A stretch of DNA of 64,000 bases from the NCBI RefSeq assembly GCF_000275845.1, contig NW_006766911.1, positions 214,388-278,387 of the forward strand, written 5' to 3'. Position 1 is the first letter of the stretch. Each line of letters starts with the position of its first letter. The notes under the pieces were generated by a model, which was given only the letters and a program-made list of their open reading frames with translations, made no database searches and had not been told where the DNA came from. This DNA comes from Dichomitus squalens LYAD-421 SS1 (lineage: Eukaryota > Basidiomycota > Agaricomycetes > Polyporales > Polyporaceae). The position numbers and the translations under genes were made by a program. This document shows, piece by piece, positions 48,287 through 61,590 of the stretch.

Positions 48287-49499
48287 ATGGCCAGCTCCGC
48301 GCGTCTTCCCGGAGAGCTCAACGACGAGATCATCGCGTTCGTATGGCCCGACAAAGAGACACTCTGTGCCTGTTGCCTCGTCTCTCGGGAGTGGCTCCCT
48401 GCCAGCAGGCATCATCTCTTCCGCGCCATCACCCTTCGAGGGGTAGCATACGACAAGCTTGTTCAGGATGTCTTACATTCGCCCCATCAACTCACGCGCT
48501 CGTGTTTGAACTCGATCCAGGAGATCACTCTCGACGGACATTGTAAAGAGGGTCACGCCCTGCCTACACCTCAATCTAGCCGCCATGGGTGCTCCTTCTT
48601 ATACGAATTCTCCGGCAAGCTACCTGGGCTGCACACGCTTTCAATGAGCATGGATATCTCTTGTTTTCATCCTCGTTTTCACCTCATGCTCTCTGGTTTC
48701 CGCCACATCAGTCGTCTTGCCCTGTCCTTCTGCACTTTCCAGTCATTCTACACCCTCAGGCGTATGCTAGATAGCCTCTCATCTCTTTCTCATCTATCCC
48801 TGGACAATCCAACGTTTTTGACATCGCCGACAATGACGATTGCCGACCAGGGTCATCAGCGTCCCTCACTCGTGTCTCTCGAAGTATTTGATTTCACGGG
48901 CATGAGCATTCGTTCGGGCCTGGAGCCTTTCATCCACTGGCTTCTCCACACCCCTTCACGCTTGACAATCCGCCATCTCACATATGAATATGTCTTATGG
49001 CCGTTCTCGGATGGTCGAAGCGCATGTACAGCGCTGGTGGGACAGTTGCCTTCGCTCACCGCGTTGGTTGCCACCGTATACCCAGACAGTACAGGTACAT
49101 CGCGTTCCCAAATATAACACGATTAGCTGTCTGACATGTTTGTGTACAGTGAACACACTGCCTTTATCCCATCTGAAGCACCTCGAAGACCTATGGCTCC
49201 AATTTTTCCAGAACAAGGAAGGACCTTCACCTTGGGATGTCATGGCTCACATAGTTAGCGGGGCGCGCTCGCGCCTTCGCCGGTTGCGCATCACCATACA
49301 GGCGGAAACTTCCATCGATACACAGAATCTGGAGAAGATGGATCCCGTCTTGGAAGGCCCAAGCTTCACCGACCTTGACCGAATGCACTTCGACATCCGT
49401 GGTAGCGACCTTTCTTCGGAACTCGTTGTCCTTTTTGGTGAGGACGTCAAGCAGAAGCTACCAAAACTGTATGCTCGCGGCATCGTAGAAGTCTCGTGA
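48287..49499 (+). CDS. F-box domain protein with degenerate leucine-rich region
   Basis: Two exons (intron 49095-49149) give 385 residues. The N-terminus MASSARLPGELNDEIIAFVW-PDKETLCACCLVSREWLP is a fungal F-box (L-P-E-L-IL..L-LV...W) that should bind Skp1 in an SCF ubiquitin ligase. Repeats with spaced leucines follow: LPGLHTLSMSMDISCF, HISRLALSFCTFQSFYTLRR and LSSLSHLSLDNPTF. Later come LPSLTALVATVYPDS, LSHLKHLEDLWLQFF and RSRLRRLRITIQAETSI. These fit an LRR-like substrate-recognition domain. Such genes are strongly expanded in agaricomycetes, and the target is unknown. It stands alone in a gene-poor stretch. Confidence 0.8.
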
Positions 49500-52400
49500 G
49501 CGCATTAGGAGTGGTCGGTACATGGTGCTCATTATGGTCGGTGTACTGCATCCATAGCTGAAACAACTAGACAGCACGTCTGTATAGTAGGGAAGCAGCA
49601 GATGTCTGAGCCTCCCAATGGAGGAGAAGATTAAGCAGTTTGTATAGGGACTCATACTTGGATAGCCTCTACGACGCGCAATGTCCATACATAGCTACTG
49701 AGGCACTCTGCGCACAATCATTCGCCGTGTTCATACGTTTCGGGGCACCCTCCACCAAGTCCCATCCCTGCTTAAGTAAGGTAGTCGTTGTGGGCCACTG
49801 GCATCGAGACGTTTAGGAACCGACTCGCTCAAATAGAGATATTACAGGACTTTGTCAAACCTTCAGAGATTGGCGGACTGCGGGTTAAAAGGAAGCATAA
49901 CGAGCAAGACGGAGGATCAACCGACCTCTCACGCCTACAACAAACTCAGGTCGAGGTTGTCTGTCTCAAAGTGGATACCTCGATTAATACAGCTGAGACA
50001 TACACAAATGGGAATGGGGATTTGAACCGACTGAGTTCGCTGATAGCGTCTAGAACTTGTCCTCCGTCGGCACCACAAACTTTGGACCATGGCAATGGGT
50101 AGAACTAAGGATAGTAACGCCTGCAGGATCTCCAGGATCTCCGGAGATGCTCTTCTGAGGATGCCCATATCTGTACCTCACGTTGAGTTGATCAATGCAA
50201 TAGCAAGCGGTGGGAAGAAGGAAGCACGCGCGGTAGTACTCAACTTGATGGTGAAGCTCGGGACTTGGATAGCAGGTATCAGCTCGAAATCGCGCGACCT
50301 CTCGCCATTGCCGATCCCCCCTCGATCGTGCGTCAGAATCCCATACAGTGTAGCCTTTTTCTTTCCCTGTCGTCTTGACGTGCCCAGCTGCTCGAGCCCA
50401 CTCAGTCACCCTAATCCTCATGCCGCAGATGATAACAAAGGTCAGAGCTTGAAAGGAGGCATGCGCCGATGCCAGCTATCTAGCATAATGGAGACGGCGC
50501 ATCTGATTAGGTAGGTTGGTAACTGTGTTTCGAGAATTGGCCAAACGGTATTGTTGGATATCTCGCGACGCAAATAGAGTCACATCGTGGCTTCGAGCAA
50601 CATCTGGAAGGCTCTCGAGCGGAGATAAACCGGAAAAGAGGTCGTTGTAACGTGCAACGGCAATCGCGGTGAGCCGCGGGAACAATGTTGAATGCTTTCG
50701 ATGAATGCTTCCGATAGCAGGCTATCTAGGGGACGGCAAAACTCGCGCCCGGATTGCGTTGTAAACAGAAAGAAGGGCAAGCACAACCAGCGAGACTTAT
50801 ATCCAACGTATCGGAGAACAGAGACCGATACGGGTCGCGAAGTCCATTCGCGGGAAGTAGGGCAAGAGTCCGCAGCACCGCTCGCCGTCGTGATGTAGGG
50901 GCTGCGTAGACAGCAAGAGTCACCACGGCCATAGTCCGGCGCGACGTGCGACATGGGAGTGATTGATTTGTGCTCACCGCTGATGAGGATTGTCCAGAGT
51001 CGACATATTCTGCAGAGGCTTCGCGCAGTTGACAGCGTTTTGTGCCATGGATATGGTTCCACACATCGTCTGATGAGCACAAAGGCGTCGCAGTCCACGT
51101 CGAATCCGCACGTTCTTCGTTCCGGATATGTGACACCTCTCCTGTAACATCAATCGCTGTCAGCTCGCGTTGAAATTCGCCGAGCAAGGCCTTCGGTATG
51201 CCAGTCTGCTGTCGTGGTCTTCCTCGGCAACTGTATCGCCCAGGTGATGAGCAGCGTACCGGTGATACGGAGTGAAATGGTTGGGTAACATGCAGGTCCG
51301 AAGTCGTAGCGCCAACTCAAGGCTTGGGGATGGGCGGTTTCCCTGCCGAGCTCTCCGGCGCTAAATAGCTTCAATGCGAACGTCCATAACTGCGCAACGC
51401 TGATGTTTATACCGAGGCTGTCTCGCAGCATTTCCTATAACGCTCAGCTTGTTCGACTTCGTTGTCTTCGTCTCCGATGCCCGGTGGTGACTGCGCCTCA
51501 AACGGTTACTTGCCTAACAGCTATATCATTTCGCTGGCAGTATGATGACGCCACATAGCTCATGAGGTCGGCCTTCCATCCTCTGAGTCGACGACTTCCC
51601 GGCTGGTCTCATCGAGATAACTTCCTATTGGCTTGCTTCGCACAGTCCGCGCTCTCTCCGTACATCTTGCAACGGTGACAGGCGATCAGACTACCGAAGC
51701 TTGACGCAGATCCTTCTGTCTGGTCAACATAGACGCGTCAGCTGATAGGTTCAGAGCCCTTCCTGTCCTGCGATGCGAACGACTTCCTTGGATATGCATG
51801 GAATACTTGCTTGCTCGCGTCATTTCATCATCAAGACGACGGATTGCCTGCTGCGCAAGTGCTGTATTTGTTCGCCGGATTCCCTGGCCTATGGAGGCGT
51901 GGATGGCATATTCATGTCGTCTTGCTGTCTCACAGCCAGGTGGAGCATGACGTTGGATGGCACTACGAGAAGGCCATCAATCGTCAGCATCGGCGTTTCT
52001 CATGCCGCCACAAAGCTATAATGTCAGTGTTGACCGTCCCAACACTAGGCGCGAAGATGATCATGTCCATCCCGGCATCTGACAGGTACTTACGACAAAT
52101 GTGTACACATCACCATAACGAATGCCGCTCACGTGTCCACTGTATCCCTAGGAATTTCAGCCTACCTCAGAAGCACCTTACACTGTTCTGTGCGTACTGG
52201 CCGTCGGGGTTCCCACTAACGTTAGAGATCCCACTGACGTGAGTTGGCTTTTCTCCCACAGGTAGTAATTTTATTCGCCAGCGTCCACTCTCTGGGGCAC
52301 GAGCACATGCTTCTCTGGCTTCTTCGAGGTACTGACGCACGGACCCCCGACTCTCCAAGACCCGAGAAAGAGCTTTTGGGATTGGGTTTGTGTGGTAGGC

Positions 52401-52729
52401 CGCCCGGCCCCTGGTATGGTTCGAAACGAGGGAAAATATACCCGCTGCCATGAATCTTCAAGTCAGTACCCACCCAAAACAAAGCCTCGGAAAACAGTAC
52501 TGAGAAGGCTTCTATATTCACTCAGGGTAGGCAGAAAAGTCTGTGCGATATCAACGACTCTTGTTGTCAAGCCCGGACCACGTTGCATCGACGTTTTCCA
52601 GGGGTCCTATGCGCTTCTTCAAGATCATCTTCCCGTCCCCAGCGTGCCTGTCGGCATGGTCCGCAGAAGCTGAGACCGAAGTGCTCGCATGTTCTGTATG
52701 AAATGTTCAAAGTGCACCGGACCTCTCGC
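49500..52729. other. Gene-poor stretch of 3.2 kb
   Basis: Long but unconvincing open frames occur at minus 50580-51187 and plus 50089-50514. None can be joined into a domain-bearing model. It could contain a decayed gene or an untranslated repeat. No terminal repeats found by eye. Confidence 0.4.
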
Positions 52730-52736
52730 TATATAA
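52730..52736 (+). promoter_or_regulatory. TATA box of the aspartic protease gene
   Basis: TATATAA 90 bases before the ATG at 52826, followed by a pyrimidine-rich leader. Confidence 0.6.
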
Positions 52737-52825
52737 GTGGAACGCATACCGGACGGTAGCCGTTGTGGAGGTCCCGCTCAGACATCCTCTCCCCATCCGC
52801 TTCCCTTCCCTTCTTCTCAACAGTC

Positions 52826-54921
52826 ATGTCTCGCGGCTTCTCGCTCCTGCTCGTCGCCCTGACCGTCGTGGTCGCGGCGAACGCGACGCCCGTCGTGCAA
52901 GTGCGCGACAACCTCGTCCGTGTCCCGATGGCGAAGCGCTTCAACCTCACCGGCTCGGGCACTCTGCTCGCTCGCGACCAAGCGCGCGTAAAGAACCTTC
53001 GAGCGCGCGCGAACGCGCGCCTCGCGGGCACGCCCCTCTCCTCGGATGCTGTCATCAGCGTTCCCGCTGACAATCAAGCCGTGGACTATGTGATCAACGT
53101 GAGTAGCAAGCCTTGATGGGCGTAGCATACCCTTCTGAAATATCAAATCCTTAGGTCGAAGTCGGCACACCGCCCACGACGTGTAAGTCCTTGCGTGACT
53201 GTCCGGTACATATCTCTCATGCACCGGCCTCCAGACTCCCTCCTTGTTGACACTGGTAGCTCGAATACCTGGGTCGGCGCTGGGAAGAGCTTCGTGCAGA
53301 GTTCCACCACGCGTCAAACGCGTGACGCGGTCGTGAGTGCAGGCTTCTTTGCGTCTCCATGTCTTACGCATAATTTATGTCGTAGTCCGTTACCTACGGC
53401 TCGGGCTTCTTCGAGGGTAAGAATCCCCTCGACTAGTCTGTAGTAATGCTCCTCCAACCTACTCACGCTCTGGGGCAGGAACTGAGTTCATCGACACCGT
53501 CTCTTTGGGTAGTGGCTTGACTATCAACGGCCAGTCCATTGGTGTTGCCACCGACTCCGAGGGCTTCGACGGCGTGGACGGAATCGTTGGGTACGCACTT
53601 TCATCGCCTTCTCCGCACCGCAGCTGGTTCTCACTGTCCACTTCGCCATCTATAGCATTGGGCCAGTGGACCTCACTGTCGGAACACTCTCTCCCGACAC
53701 GACCACGACTATCCCGACCGGTAAGGCTGCTCCCGCTTGTGCTCTCTGCGCTTCTCCGCAGCGCGTCATGGGAGCCTCACTGACTTTGCTCCCACCTCCT
53801 AGTCACGGACAACCTCTTTTCTCAAGGTGTCATCACGGAGGACCTCGTCTCTGTTTCGTTTGAACCCACGACGTCGGCCTCGGTTGTCAACGGCGAACTT
53901 ACGTTCGGCGGCACGGATTCGAGCAAGTTCACCGGTGCCATCAACTTCGTGTACGTTCGCGTCTCATCCGTCACGTTCGGTGCTTCCTGCCTTGGCAGCA
54001 TGATGTCTCTACAGGGAACTGCACGAATTGTCAGTGGCTCGAAGCGTTCCGTTGAAGACTGACTATTCGTTTGCAGGCCGATTACGACCACATCTCCCGC
54101 CTCGCTGTTCTTCGGCATCAACCAGTCAATCAGATACGGCACATCCACCAGCATCCTCTCCACTACCGCTGGCATCGTTGACACCGGCACCACGCTTATT
54201 CTCATCGCTACTGGTACGTTCATCGTACAAGGCTTATTCAAGCCGCCGGCTGACGTCGGCGCTTTGTGCAGATGCCCTCTCGAAGTACCAGCGTGCTACT
54301 GGTGCTGTGCCAGACAACGCAACGGGCCTGCTCCGGCTCACCCAGGCTCAGTTCGCGAAGCTGCAGAGTTTGTTCTTCACCATTGGCGGGGTATGTGTGC
54401 TATATTTGAGATCTCCGATCGTTCTCGGAGACAAGTTCTGACTTGACGTGATGGACGTGTCTTCCCAGGTAACCTTCGAGCTTACGCCCAACGCTCAGAT
54501 CTGGCCGGTACGTTCTCTTCCATATCTGGTCGTGTTTTCCCTTCGACTGCTCTTGCGCCCTCATCTCCCTTTTACACTCGATATGTTCCCTTGTCTTCTA
54601 ATTACACCCCATCTACTTCATCTAACTCCGCTGAAAGATTTCAACTGCTTCTTCTCATCTTCTCAATCTCTTGTCTGCTGTGCACCCATTACATACTGAG
54701 CTAATGCTCCCGTTCGTCCTCAGCGCGCTCTCAACACCGCCATCGGTGGCAACGCGAACAGCGTGTACCTCATTGTCGGCTCGATTGGCACGCCCTCCGG
54801 CGAGGGCCTCGACTTCATCAACGGCCAGACCTTCCTGGAGCGCTTCTACGCCGTCTTCGACACCGCCAACAGCCGCATCGGCATTGCCAACACGCCGTTC
54901 ACGACCGCGACCACGAACTAG
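52826..54921 (+). CDS. Secreted aspartic protease, family A1 (polyporopepsin-like)
   Basis: Pepsin-type endopeptidase, secreted and active at low pH. The signal peptide is MSRGFSLLLVALTVVVAANA. The propeptide contains VRVPMAKRFNLTGSGTLLAR, with a basic region near the maturation site. The mature part opens AVDYVINVEVGTPPTT and carries the first catalytic Asp in LLVDTGSSNTWVGAG. Then follow the SVTYGSGFFEG flap and TEFIDTVSLGSGLTINGQSI-GVA. The second catalytic Asp is in AGIVDTGTTLILIAT. The end of the protein is FINGQTFLERFYAVFDTANS-RIGIANTPF. About eleven short exons (introns 50-70 nt), about 400 residues, stop at 54919-54921. Similar to basidiomycete polyporopepsins and milk-clotting proteases. 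Both DTG motifs are intact, so it should be active. Confidence 0.88.
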
Positions 54922-56762
54922 GCTTGTTTCGGGGAAATGCGGATGATGCGCTACACTGTTGGAGGGTCGCTTGACGATACCCACGAGACGTCTGAGGGGC
55001 GATGGTAATGTTCACGGGTTTGCGCATTTGTACTTGTTGTAGGGGTATAGATACAACCAATGGCTCACCATTTTTCAATACTCTGGTCTGCCGGTTTCAC
55101 AGAGCATGATACAGGCCTAAGTTATACCGCAAGCCTGAGTCGTCAGATGGCCGCCCAGCAGGAGAACATGTACATACAATACGGGCCAGTTTGGTGGAGC
55201 CCGTACGCGTCCTGTTAGCAAGTAGTCGTCAATAAGTCGCCGCCTCGGTCATGTTGAGCGCACCCATTCACCGGGCACTGAGACGGTCTACACTCTCCCT
55301 CCCCCTGGTATAGCATGCTCACTGGGGTGAATGCTACGTTGCCACGAAAAGGTTGTGTGCATTTTATGGAATAACGTTGATACCAGGACGGCATCGGCGG
55401 TGCTATGCAGTCATATGCTTTAGGCGCTGACGTCCAGATTCGTACTACAGTCTACATACTGCACCTCTATCCACTACTACGTCTACCATCTTTATCCCCT
55501 CGTGCACTAGCCGTGTGCCCTCTAGGGTTCTCAGGCTTCCAGATCCCAGTCCGTGCTGCGTATAGGAGTCTAGATCTGCTCACAGGCGCACGATACAGTA
55601 TATGCCAGCGGGCAGAGCGCGTCGTGGATCGACGCGCTTCCGTCGGCGTCGACGCGACTGCACCTCCCTGGCGTTCTTGTCAGCGACCCCTCCCCCTCTC
55701 ACTCGAGATGCACAGCGAGGGGGTATGTACTTTGAAAACCAGAACTTTAGAACCCGGGATCGGGGATCGCGCTTGAAGCAGGGAGCACTATGGGACCGAG
55801 CTGATGCACTATATTTCAGTGAGAATTTTGGACACTTCTCGGATGTAAGCACCGCAACTTGCTCTCAACGGAGCAACCACAATTGTCTGGCTGTTGCCTG
55901 GCAGGTCTCGACTCTCCACATCGAAGAAGGTGGCCACGTGAAAAGGTTCGTCCTTGCGGTGTGTCGATCCGCTAGATAAGCTTGCTTCATAACCGTTCCT
56001 GAATCTGGACTTGTCCTAGACGACTGTTGGCACCGGGAGCACCTGGCTACTGCAGCAGGCAACTAAGTACAACCGGATCAATCGTTGGCCGGTCCGTCTT
56101 CGATCACGCTTGTGACCACAGTTGGTTGTTGTCAGTCTTCTGCAGCCGATTTTCTAGCATTCAGATGACCATGTTTCTAGTCATCAGGTTGCATGTTGTC
56201 GCTCTGGGGCGAAATGTGACGTTTTCCTGTGACACGTAGGTCAGGTACGTTGCGTTCACGGTTCTAGTGTGATATCTGATGACCTCGACGCCATATGGAA
56301 AAGCCAGGATGACTGCTCTTTCACCCTTCGAACGCTACACCATGAGATCATCACTGCGCTCTGGTGGTCATCACGTTGTACCACGGGACAGCATGGAGCC
56401 ACTGTCACTGCGACCGTGAGTGGCGAGGAGAAAGTCCTCATCAACATCTTCCGACATAAGAACGGACGGAGGCGCCTCGGCGCACTGTCCCACGGTGCCA
56501 CAGCTGCTATAGCGATCATGCATGCATATGGTCCGGTGCACGCAGCATCGAGATCAGCTTAGCCTTCCTCAATGCTTCGCGTCCATCATCGAACACATGC
56601 TCGTCGCTTGGAGCCTTACGCACAAGCGCGAGGGTACTTGAGCATCTGTTTCTGACCCCATTGGCAAGCTTCTCTATCCTTCCCGTCCTCTCTACATCTG
56701 TCTTTGGCCTCGTCTTTCCGTCGCCGCCACATTCGTTCGCATACCCTGTCACGACGCTCAAC
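54922..56762. other. Intergenic, 1.8 kb
   Basis: No supported gene. Open frames around 55405-55979 and 56269-56562 lack domains. Confidence 0.45.
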
Positions 56763-57961
56763 ATGATGTTCCCCACCACTCTCTTCCTTACCCTTGTCGG
56801 TGTCATCTCGACCCTCTCACTCGCCACCCCGTTTAGACGTACTGTCAGCAATGGCCCTGTCATTAACCAGGACTTCGCCGATCCCGGCATCTTACGCAAC
56901 TCAGATGGCACCTGGTACGCGTACTCGACGTCCTCCAGCTCCGGCCTCGTCCCCATGTCGAGGTCGAGCGACTTCGTGAGCTGGAGCACCCCCACCAACG
57001 TCCTCTCCAGCGTTGGTCCTTGGGCCGATGGGTAAGTCTCGCAGTCAGAGTTCGGACCTGTGTCGCGGCTGGCATTGACTGTCTCCACCATTCTCCTCTC
57101 CAATTGTTCGCATGTGTTTGTGGCGATTATCATGCAGTGCCGTCTGGGCTCCCGATGTCCGCGAGATCACTACAGGCCATTACGTCATGTACTGTGAGTG
57201 TAACACTGCATGCTGCAAGTACACTCGAAACGCTCACCTGGCGCTCCTCGCATATGCAGACACCGCACACCGCAGCGGCGGCCCGACCAACGACCACTGT
57301 ATCGGCGTGGCGACCGCGACGAGCCCTGCAGGCCCCTTCACGCCTAACAGCTCGCCCCTCATCTGCGACCTCGCCAACGGCGGTGTCATCGACGCCTCCG
57401 GCTTCGAGGCACCCGGAGGAGGTCTCTACATCCTCTGGAAGGTCGACGGCAACTCGATCGGCGCGTCCACCCCCATCAAAATCCAGCACGTCGGCGCGAA
57501 CGGCTACGACCTCCTCGGCTCGCCCGTGACCCTCATCACCAATGACCCCGTCGACGGCGGCCTCGTCGAGGCTCCCTCCTTGGTCTACTGGGATGGCTGT
57601 AAGTCGCGCTCGTCTCCCAATCCTTCCTTGGTACAAGTTGCTGACTGTAACCGCATGGCCCGCAGGGTACTACCTCTTCTTCTCGTCGAACAGCTACAAC
57701 ACCCTCGCCTACGACATCTCGTACGCCGTCTCCCAGAGCGTGACCGGGCCCTTCACCAAGGTGCAGGCGCCGAACGCGCCCTTCCTGACCAGCGGCACCG
57801 ACGGCACGGCGGGCCCTGGCGGCGCGACCGCGATCAACGTCCTCGACCAGTACGTCAACATCGCGTTCCACTCGGATATCAACGGCAAGGACGCTTCCGG
57901 CGGTCGCGCGATGTGGACCGTCACCAACGTCCAGCTGAGCAATGGCGTCGCGAAGTTCTAG
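56763..57961 (+). CDS. Glycoside hydrolase family 43 (arabinanase/xylosidase type), secreted
   Basis: Five-bladed propeller glycosidase of about 320 residues in four exons. The signal peptide is MMFPTTLFLTLVGVISTLSL, followed by TVSNGPVINQDFADPGILRN with the N-terminal catalytic-base Asp in the DFADP motif. YAYSTSSSSGLVPMSRSSDF and AVWAPDVREITTGHYVMYY come next. The central Asp is in GGVIDASGFEAPGGG, and the acid Glu is in GGLVEAPSLVYWDG. The final exon is YYLFFSSNSYNTLAYDISYA to VAKF and the TAG at 57959-57961. It probably releases arabinose or xylose from plant cell-wall polysaccharide outside the cell; the exact substrate cannot be read from sequence. All three acidic residues are present. 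Confidence 0.85.
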
Positions 57962-58508
57962 GGCTAGGTGTCTGATTGGCTCTGGCTTTACTCTTGGACT
58001 TTTGGAAAAGAATAACAGATACCGTATTGTGGCGGTGCGGATGACAAGATGAATCGTCCAGTTTGCTAAGCAGTGTAGTTAACTTTACCATTGCGTCCCT
58101 GTCCCGCACCTGAACGAATGATGTCTTGTTGTTGTTCTCTGCGATGCGCGTGGTCCGACGTCCGACGAAGCTGGCTATCAGCCTTGCTCGATCAGAATAC
58201 TGGTGGCTCCTGCACGGCGTTAGAGCCCAACGTCAACACACGCATTCCGCGCTGCCTCTTCCGGTCTGTAGCCAATGTCTTCGGGTCCTCGCCACCATTT
58301 CGAAGAACGGTAGTCCTGAACAACACGAGGGACCTTGTCAGGATAGCTTGCACGCCTGCACATGAAGGAGCATTCCCAAACAATGTATAGTTTTTTTCGA
58401 TTTTACAAACACATTCCGAAGTACGAACGAGCGATATTAGAAAGATCATACGAGATACGGGACCAGAGATGGGAGGCTCCCCGAAGAGCGGACGTCGCCC
58501 GACCTCCT
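57962..58508. other. Intergenic, convergent ends of GH43 and family copy C
   Basis: No gene recognised in 547 bases. Confidence 0.5.
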
Positions 58509-59433
58509 TTAGGCGACGGCAACGGCGGCCCCGGAAGCGGGGGCCGTCACGATGTTGGTGATGTTGTTCGTCTCGTTGTTGACGTTGATGGCGCCGGGAG
58601 ACGGGAGGGGGGAGATCTTGCCGGTGGGGGCGTCGAGGAGCTTGTCGCTATTGGCGACGGCGATGAACCAGCGGCTGGGCAGAAGAAGATTCAGCATCGT
58701 CGCTCCACGTCCAACGCCGGGAAAGGGACGACTCACGGGATGGGGAGCACGGCGAACTTGCCCTTGTATGGCACGCCGAAGACCGTCAAGTCGAAGTCGA
58801 TCCAGAGCGAGTCGCAGTCGATCCACAGGCGGACGCTGCCGTAGATCTCGGGGACGCCGATGGACATGGTGATGCCGCAGCTGTTGTGGAGGTTGCCCTT
58901 GAACGCGCCGCCCTTGACGGATGCGAGGAGCGGGTATTTGATGTTCGCGGTGACCTTGTCGAGGTGGGAGGAGCAGCCCTGGCGGATGTCGAGCGTGGTG
59001 GCGAACTGTTTGTGCGTACACGGGGCGCGCTGTCATCAATGCCGTGAGACGAAGGAAAAGTCGGAGGAGCGCACCTCGACGGTGACGGGTCCGAGCGGGA
59101 TGCCGATGCTCATGCTGATGTACTCCGCCTTGGAGGCAAATATCGGGAATTCGGCGACGGCGAAGACGTCGTATTTGCCCCCGGGGCACCCGGTAGAGCT
59201 GATGATGGTGTGGTGGATCATGAGCCACTCGTGCACATCTAGCAGGTCGCCGTCAGCATCTGAGCGGAGGCGGCGAATGCACCGAGTGGAGAGACGCACT
59301 GATCATCGTGGGGCAGGCCACTAGAGAAAGCGTCATCCATTAGCATACCTTTAACGGACACTAAGCAAACTTCCATACCGTAAAGCTCGGGAGAGCAAGA
59401 GGTGGGCATAGTGGGCTTCAAAATGCAGGCCAT
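58509..59433 (-). CDS. Uncharacterised 'VHEWLMIHH' family protein, copy C
   Basis: Start MACILKPTMPTSCSPELY, then VACPTMIN joined to VHEWLMIHHTIISSTGCPGG. Then KYDVFAVAEFPIFASKAEYI, SMSIGIPLGPVTVE, FATTLDIRQGCSSHLDKVTA, IKYPLLASVKGGAFKGNLHN and SCGITMSIGVPEIYGSVRLW. DFDLTVFGVPYKGKFAVLPI and RWFIAVANSDKLLDAPTGKI complete it. The tail is Asn/Thr-rich (AINVNNETNNITNIV) and ends in the TAA at 58509-58511. Five exons in the same phases as copies A and B; about 230 residues. It lies 15 kb from copy B and in the same orientation as copy A, with an upstream region resembling that of copy A. Function unknown. Confidence 0.77.
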
Positions 59434-59560
59434 TGTGATGTTCTGAATGAGAGTGGAGGTGGAGGAGTAAAAGTTAAAGCGAAGGAATGCGATGGGCTGG
59501 CTGGTCTCTGGAAAGATCCTTGTTGTGGATTCTGCAGATGGTTGTGCGCCGTTGGCCAGT

Positions 59561-59568
59561 TTATATAT
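59561..59568 (-). promoter_or_regulatory. TATA box of family copy C
   Basis: Minus-strand TATATAAA about 128 bases before the ATG, the same spacing as in copy A. Confidence 0.55.
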
Positions 59569-61590
59569 GCTGGACCCGGCGGCCTACGAGTAGGTGCGGC
59601 CACAACCTAACGAGATGTGCCGATGCGGCATATGTCATCTTCACGGCAGAAATTTGGCCATCTCTGCGAATCCAGGCAATGAGGACATGGGTTCATCGAC
59701 AGGACCCTACTGCCGCACCGCTGCTTTGCACCTCCGGTCAGGAGACGTAGCAGCCAGGTTTGATATAGTCAGGGTCCCGCTTCACATGAGTACCTAGTTC
59801 CTTGAATAACAACACACCGCTGTTGTGAACCTGCACACAATGCTGGGATCAGCAGTGAACCTCTGTGGTTATGCGCCATGAGTAATACTGATACGACATC
59901 AATAAGTTGGCTCCACGCACGGATTTGGCTCACATTCACCGTAAGATAGAGGCGCAAGAAAAATACACGGGCGGGTGCGCAATGAACCTACACAGTGGGA
60001 CCCCTAAGGATGTCGTAAATCTGAGTTTGACATATGGGCGGACCGGTAAAGCCAGGGAGTGTTTGATGAAGGTATTCACGTCCGGACTTTGCGTGTCATC
60101 GCGTCTTCGGTGAATGCTTGCAGTGCACTAGGCCATTTAGTCTACTGGTGGCAGGGCCACGTCCCTCAACTAGGGTATGTGCCAAACCACATAAAGACAT
60201 ACCTTGTGTGTAATACCGGTCCGAGCTAAATAGACGGACCTTGAGAGCCAACTTTACATTTCTGACGGCTTGGGCGCAGACATCCTGCGACAAAGTAGCC
60301 AAAATGCGCCCAATACGGATATTGGGCCCTAAGCCAGCGGCTGAACGCTAGGGAATCGTTGGTCCAACAAGTCTGGGTCCGCGATCCCTGACGGGGACAT
60401 GAGAGAAGCGACCCTGCCTAATGATTATTACGGATCCGGGGCTGGGTATGCCGATTTTCGTGAGTATGTCGAAGCTAGAAGACACGCTCCGAGGACTACG
60501 GATTATCTGCGCACTGGATGTCGGTTGAGAAAGACCCGTAGTTAGAATTGGACGACAAGTGACACGAAGAAGGCACGCAAGTGACGTACACTGGCATCAC
60601 TAAACTCGTTTGACCACGGTTGCGATGCCCGGTCCCACTTGTTCAGCGTTCGCCGTCGTGACAGCACCGGTGACAAATGCCTATACGATTGATTCCGATG
60701 CTTATTGTACACAACAGAACGAGGTCACTGTAGGTTTGTCGTTGAGGATCGCGTACTCAAGTCGGTGAAGGATGCGCCGCGGTCGATCTGTGTGGACTGA
60801 AGGTCGATAGGCCATATGTTAGCTAGAACTCACACAGAGAGTTCTGTGCTGTAGCACTACGCGCTCCTGAATTTCCCAACGGGCTGGATAGTGTCCATAT
60901 TTGCTGTCAATCGACCCTGGGAAGCCACCCCGGAGTCACCAACGCCGGTGCATTGATATCTGTCAGTATCTGTCAATCCAGGACGATGAGGGAGGAAAGG
61001 TGGGTTTTAGACACCACCCGGAAAGGTTGTAGATCCGTGTATCGATGGAGAGACCCCGCTGCCACGGCCGTGGAGAGCTTTCGCCCTGTCGCTTCGGGCT
61101 GGAGGTGTACGAGGGGATCGGCGTACGGACAATGTAGACCTGCAGTGTTTCATTCGCGTCATTTCCACCTATAGCGGGACACCCACTGAAACACGCTAAG
61201 CCCATAACAGAAGATAGAGCAACGCGTATACATTTGGGGAAGGGACGACTGAGTCGTAGATCTCGCGACCGTTCGCAATTTTGCACGTGGTAACTTTACC
61301 TGAGCCTGCATAACAGTAAGTAGTAGTGCAAAAATTTGTCGTGGACGTTGGTGGCGGATTACCTGGCCCACCGTTGAGCGGTGCATGTATATGCATAGTA
61401 GGCCCGGAGGATCAAGCCCAGTGAGAACCTTCCCTATTTCCTACGATTTGTAGCTTTTTCTAGCTGGCATAAAGACCAATATCGGTGGATATCGGTAGAT
61501 ATAGCAGGAGATAGGCAGATATGGCCACAAAAAGCCATTTGCCATCACTCACCTTTATCTGTCGATTTGTAGCGTTTCTGGTCGATTACT
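59569..61590. other. Intergenic, 2 kb
   Basis: No gene recognised. Near 61480-61530 there are repeated GATAT/GGTAGATAT units, perhaps part of the leader of the following retrotransposon. Confidence 0.45.

Noticed and set aside
50580..51187. Overlapping minus-strand open frames of about 150-170 codons
   Set aside because: They lie in two frames with no consistent splice join, and I could not match them to a family.
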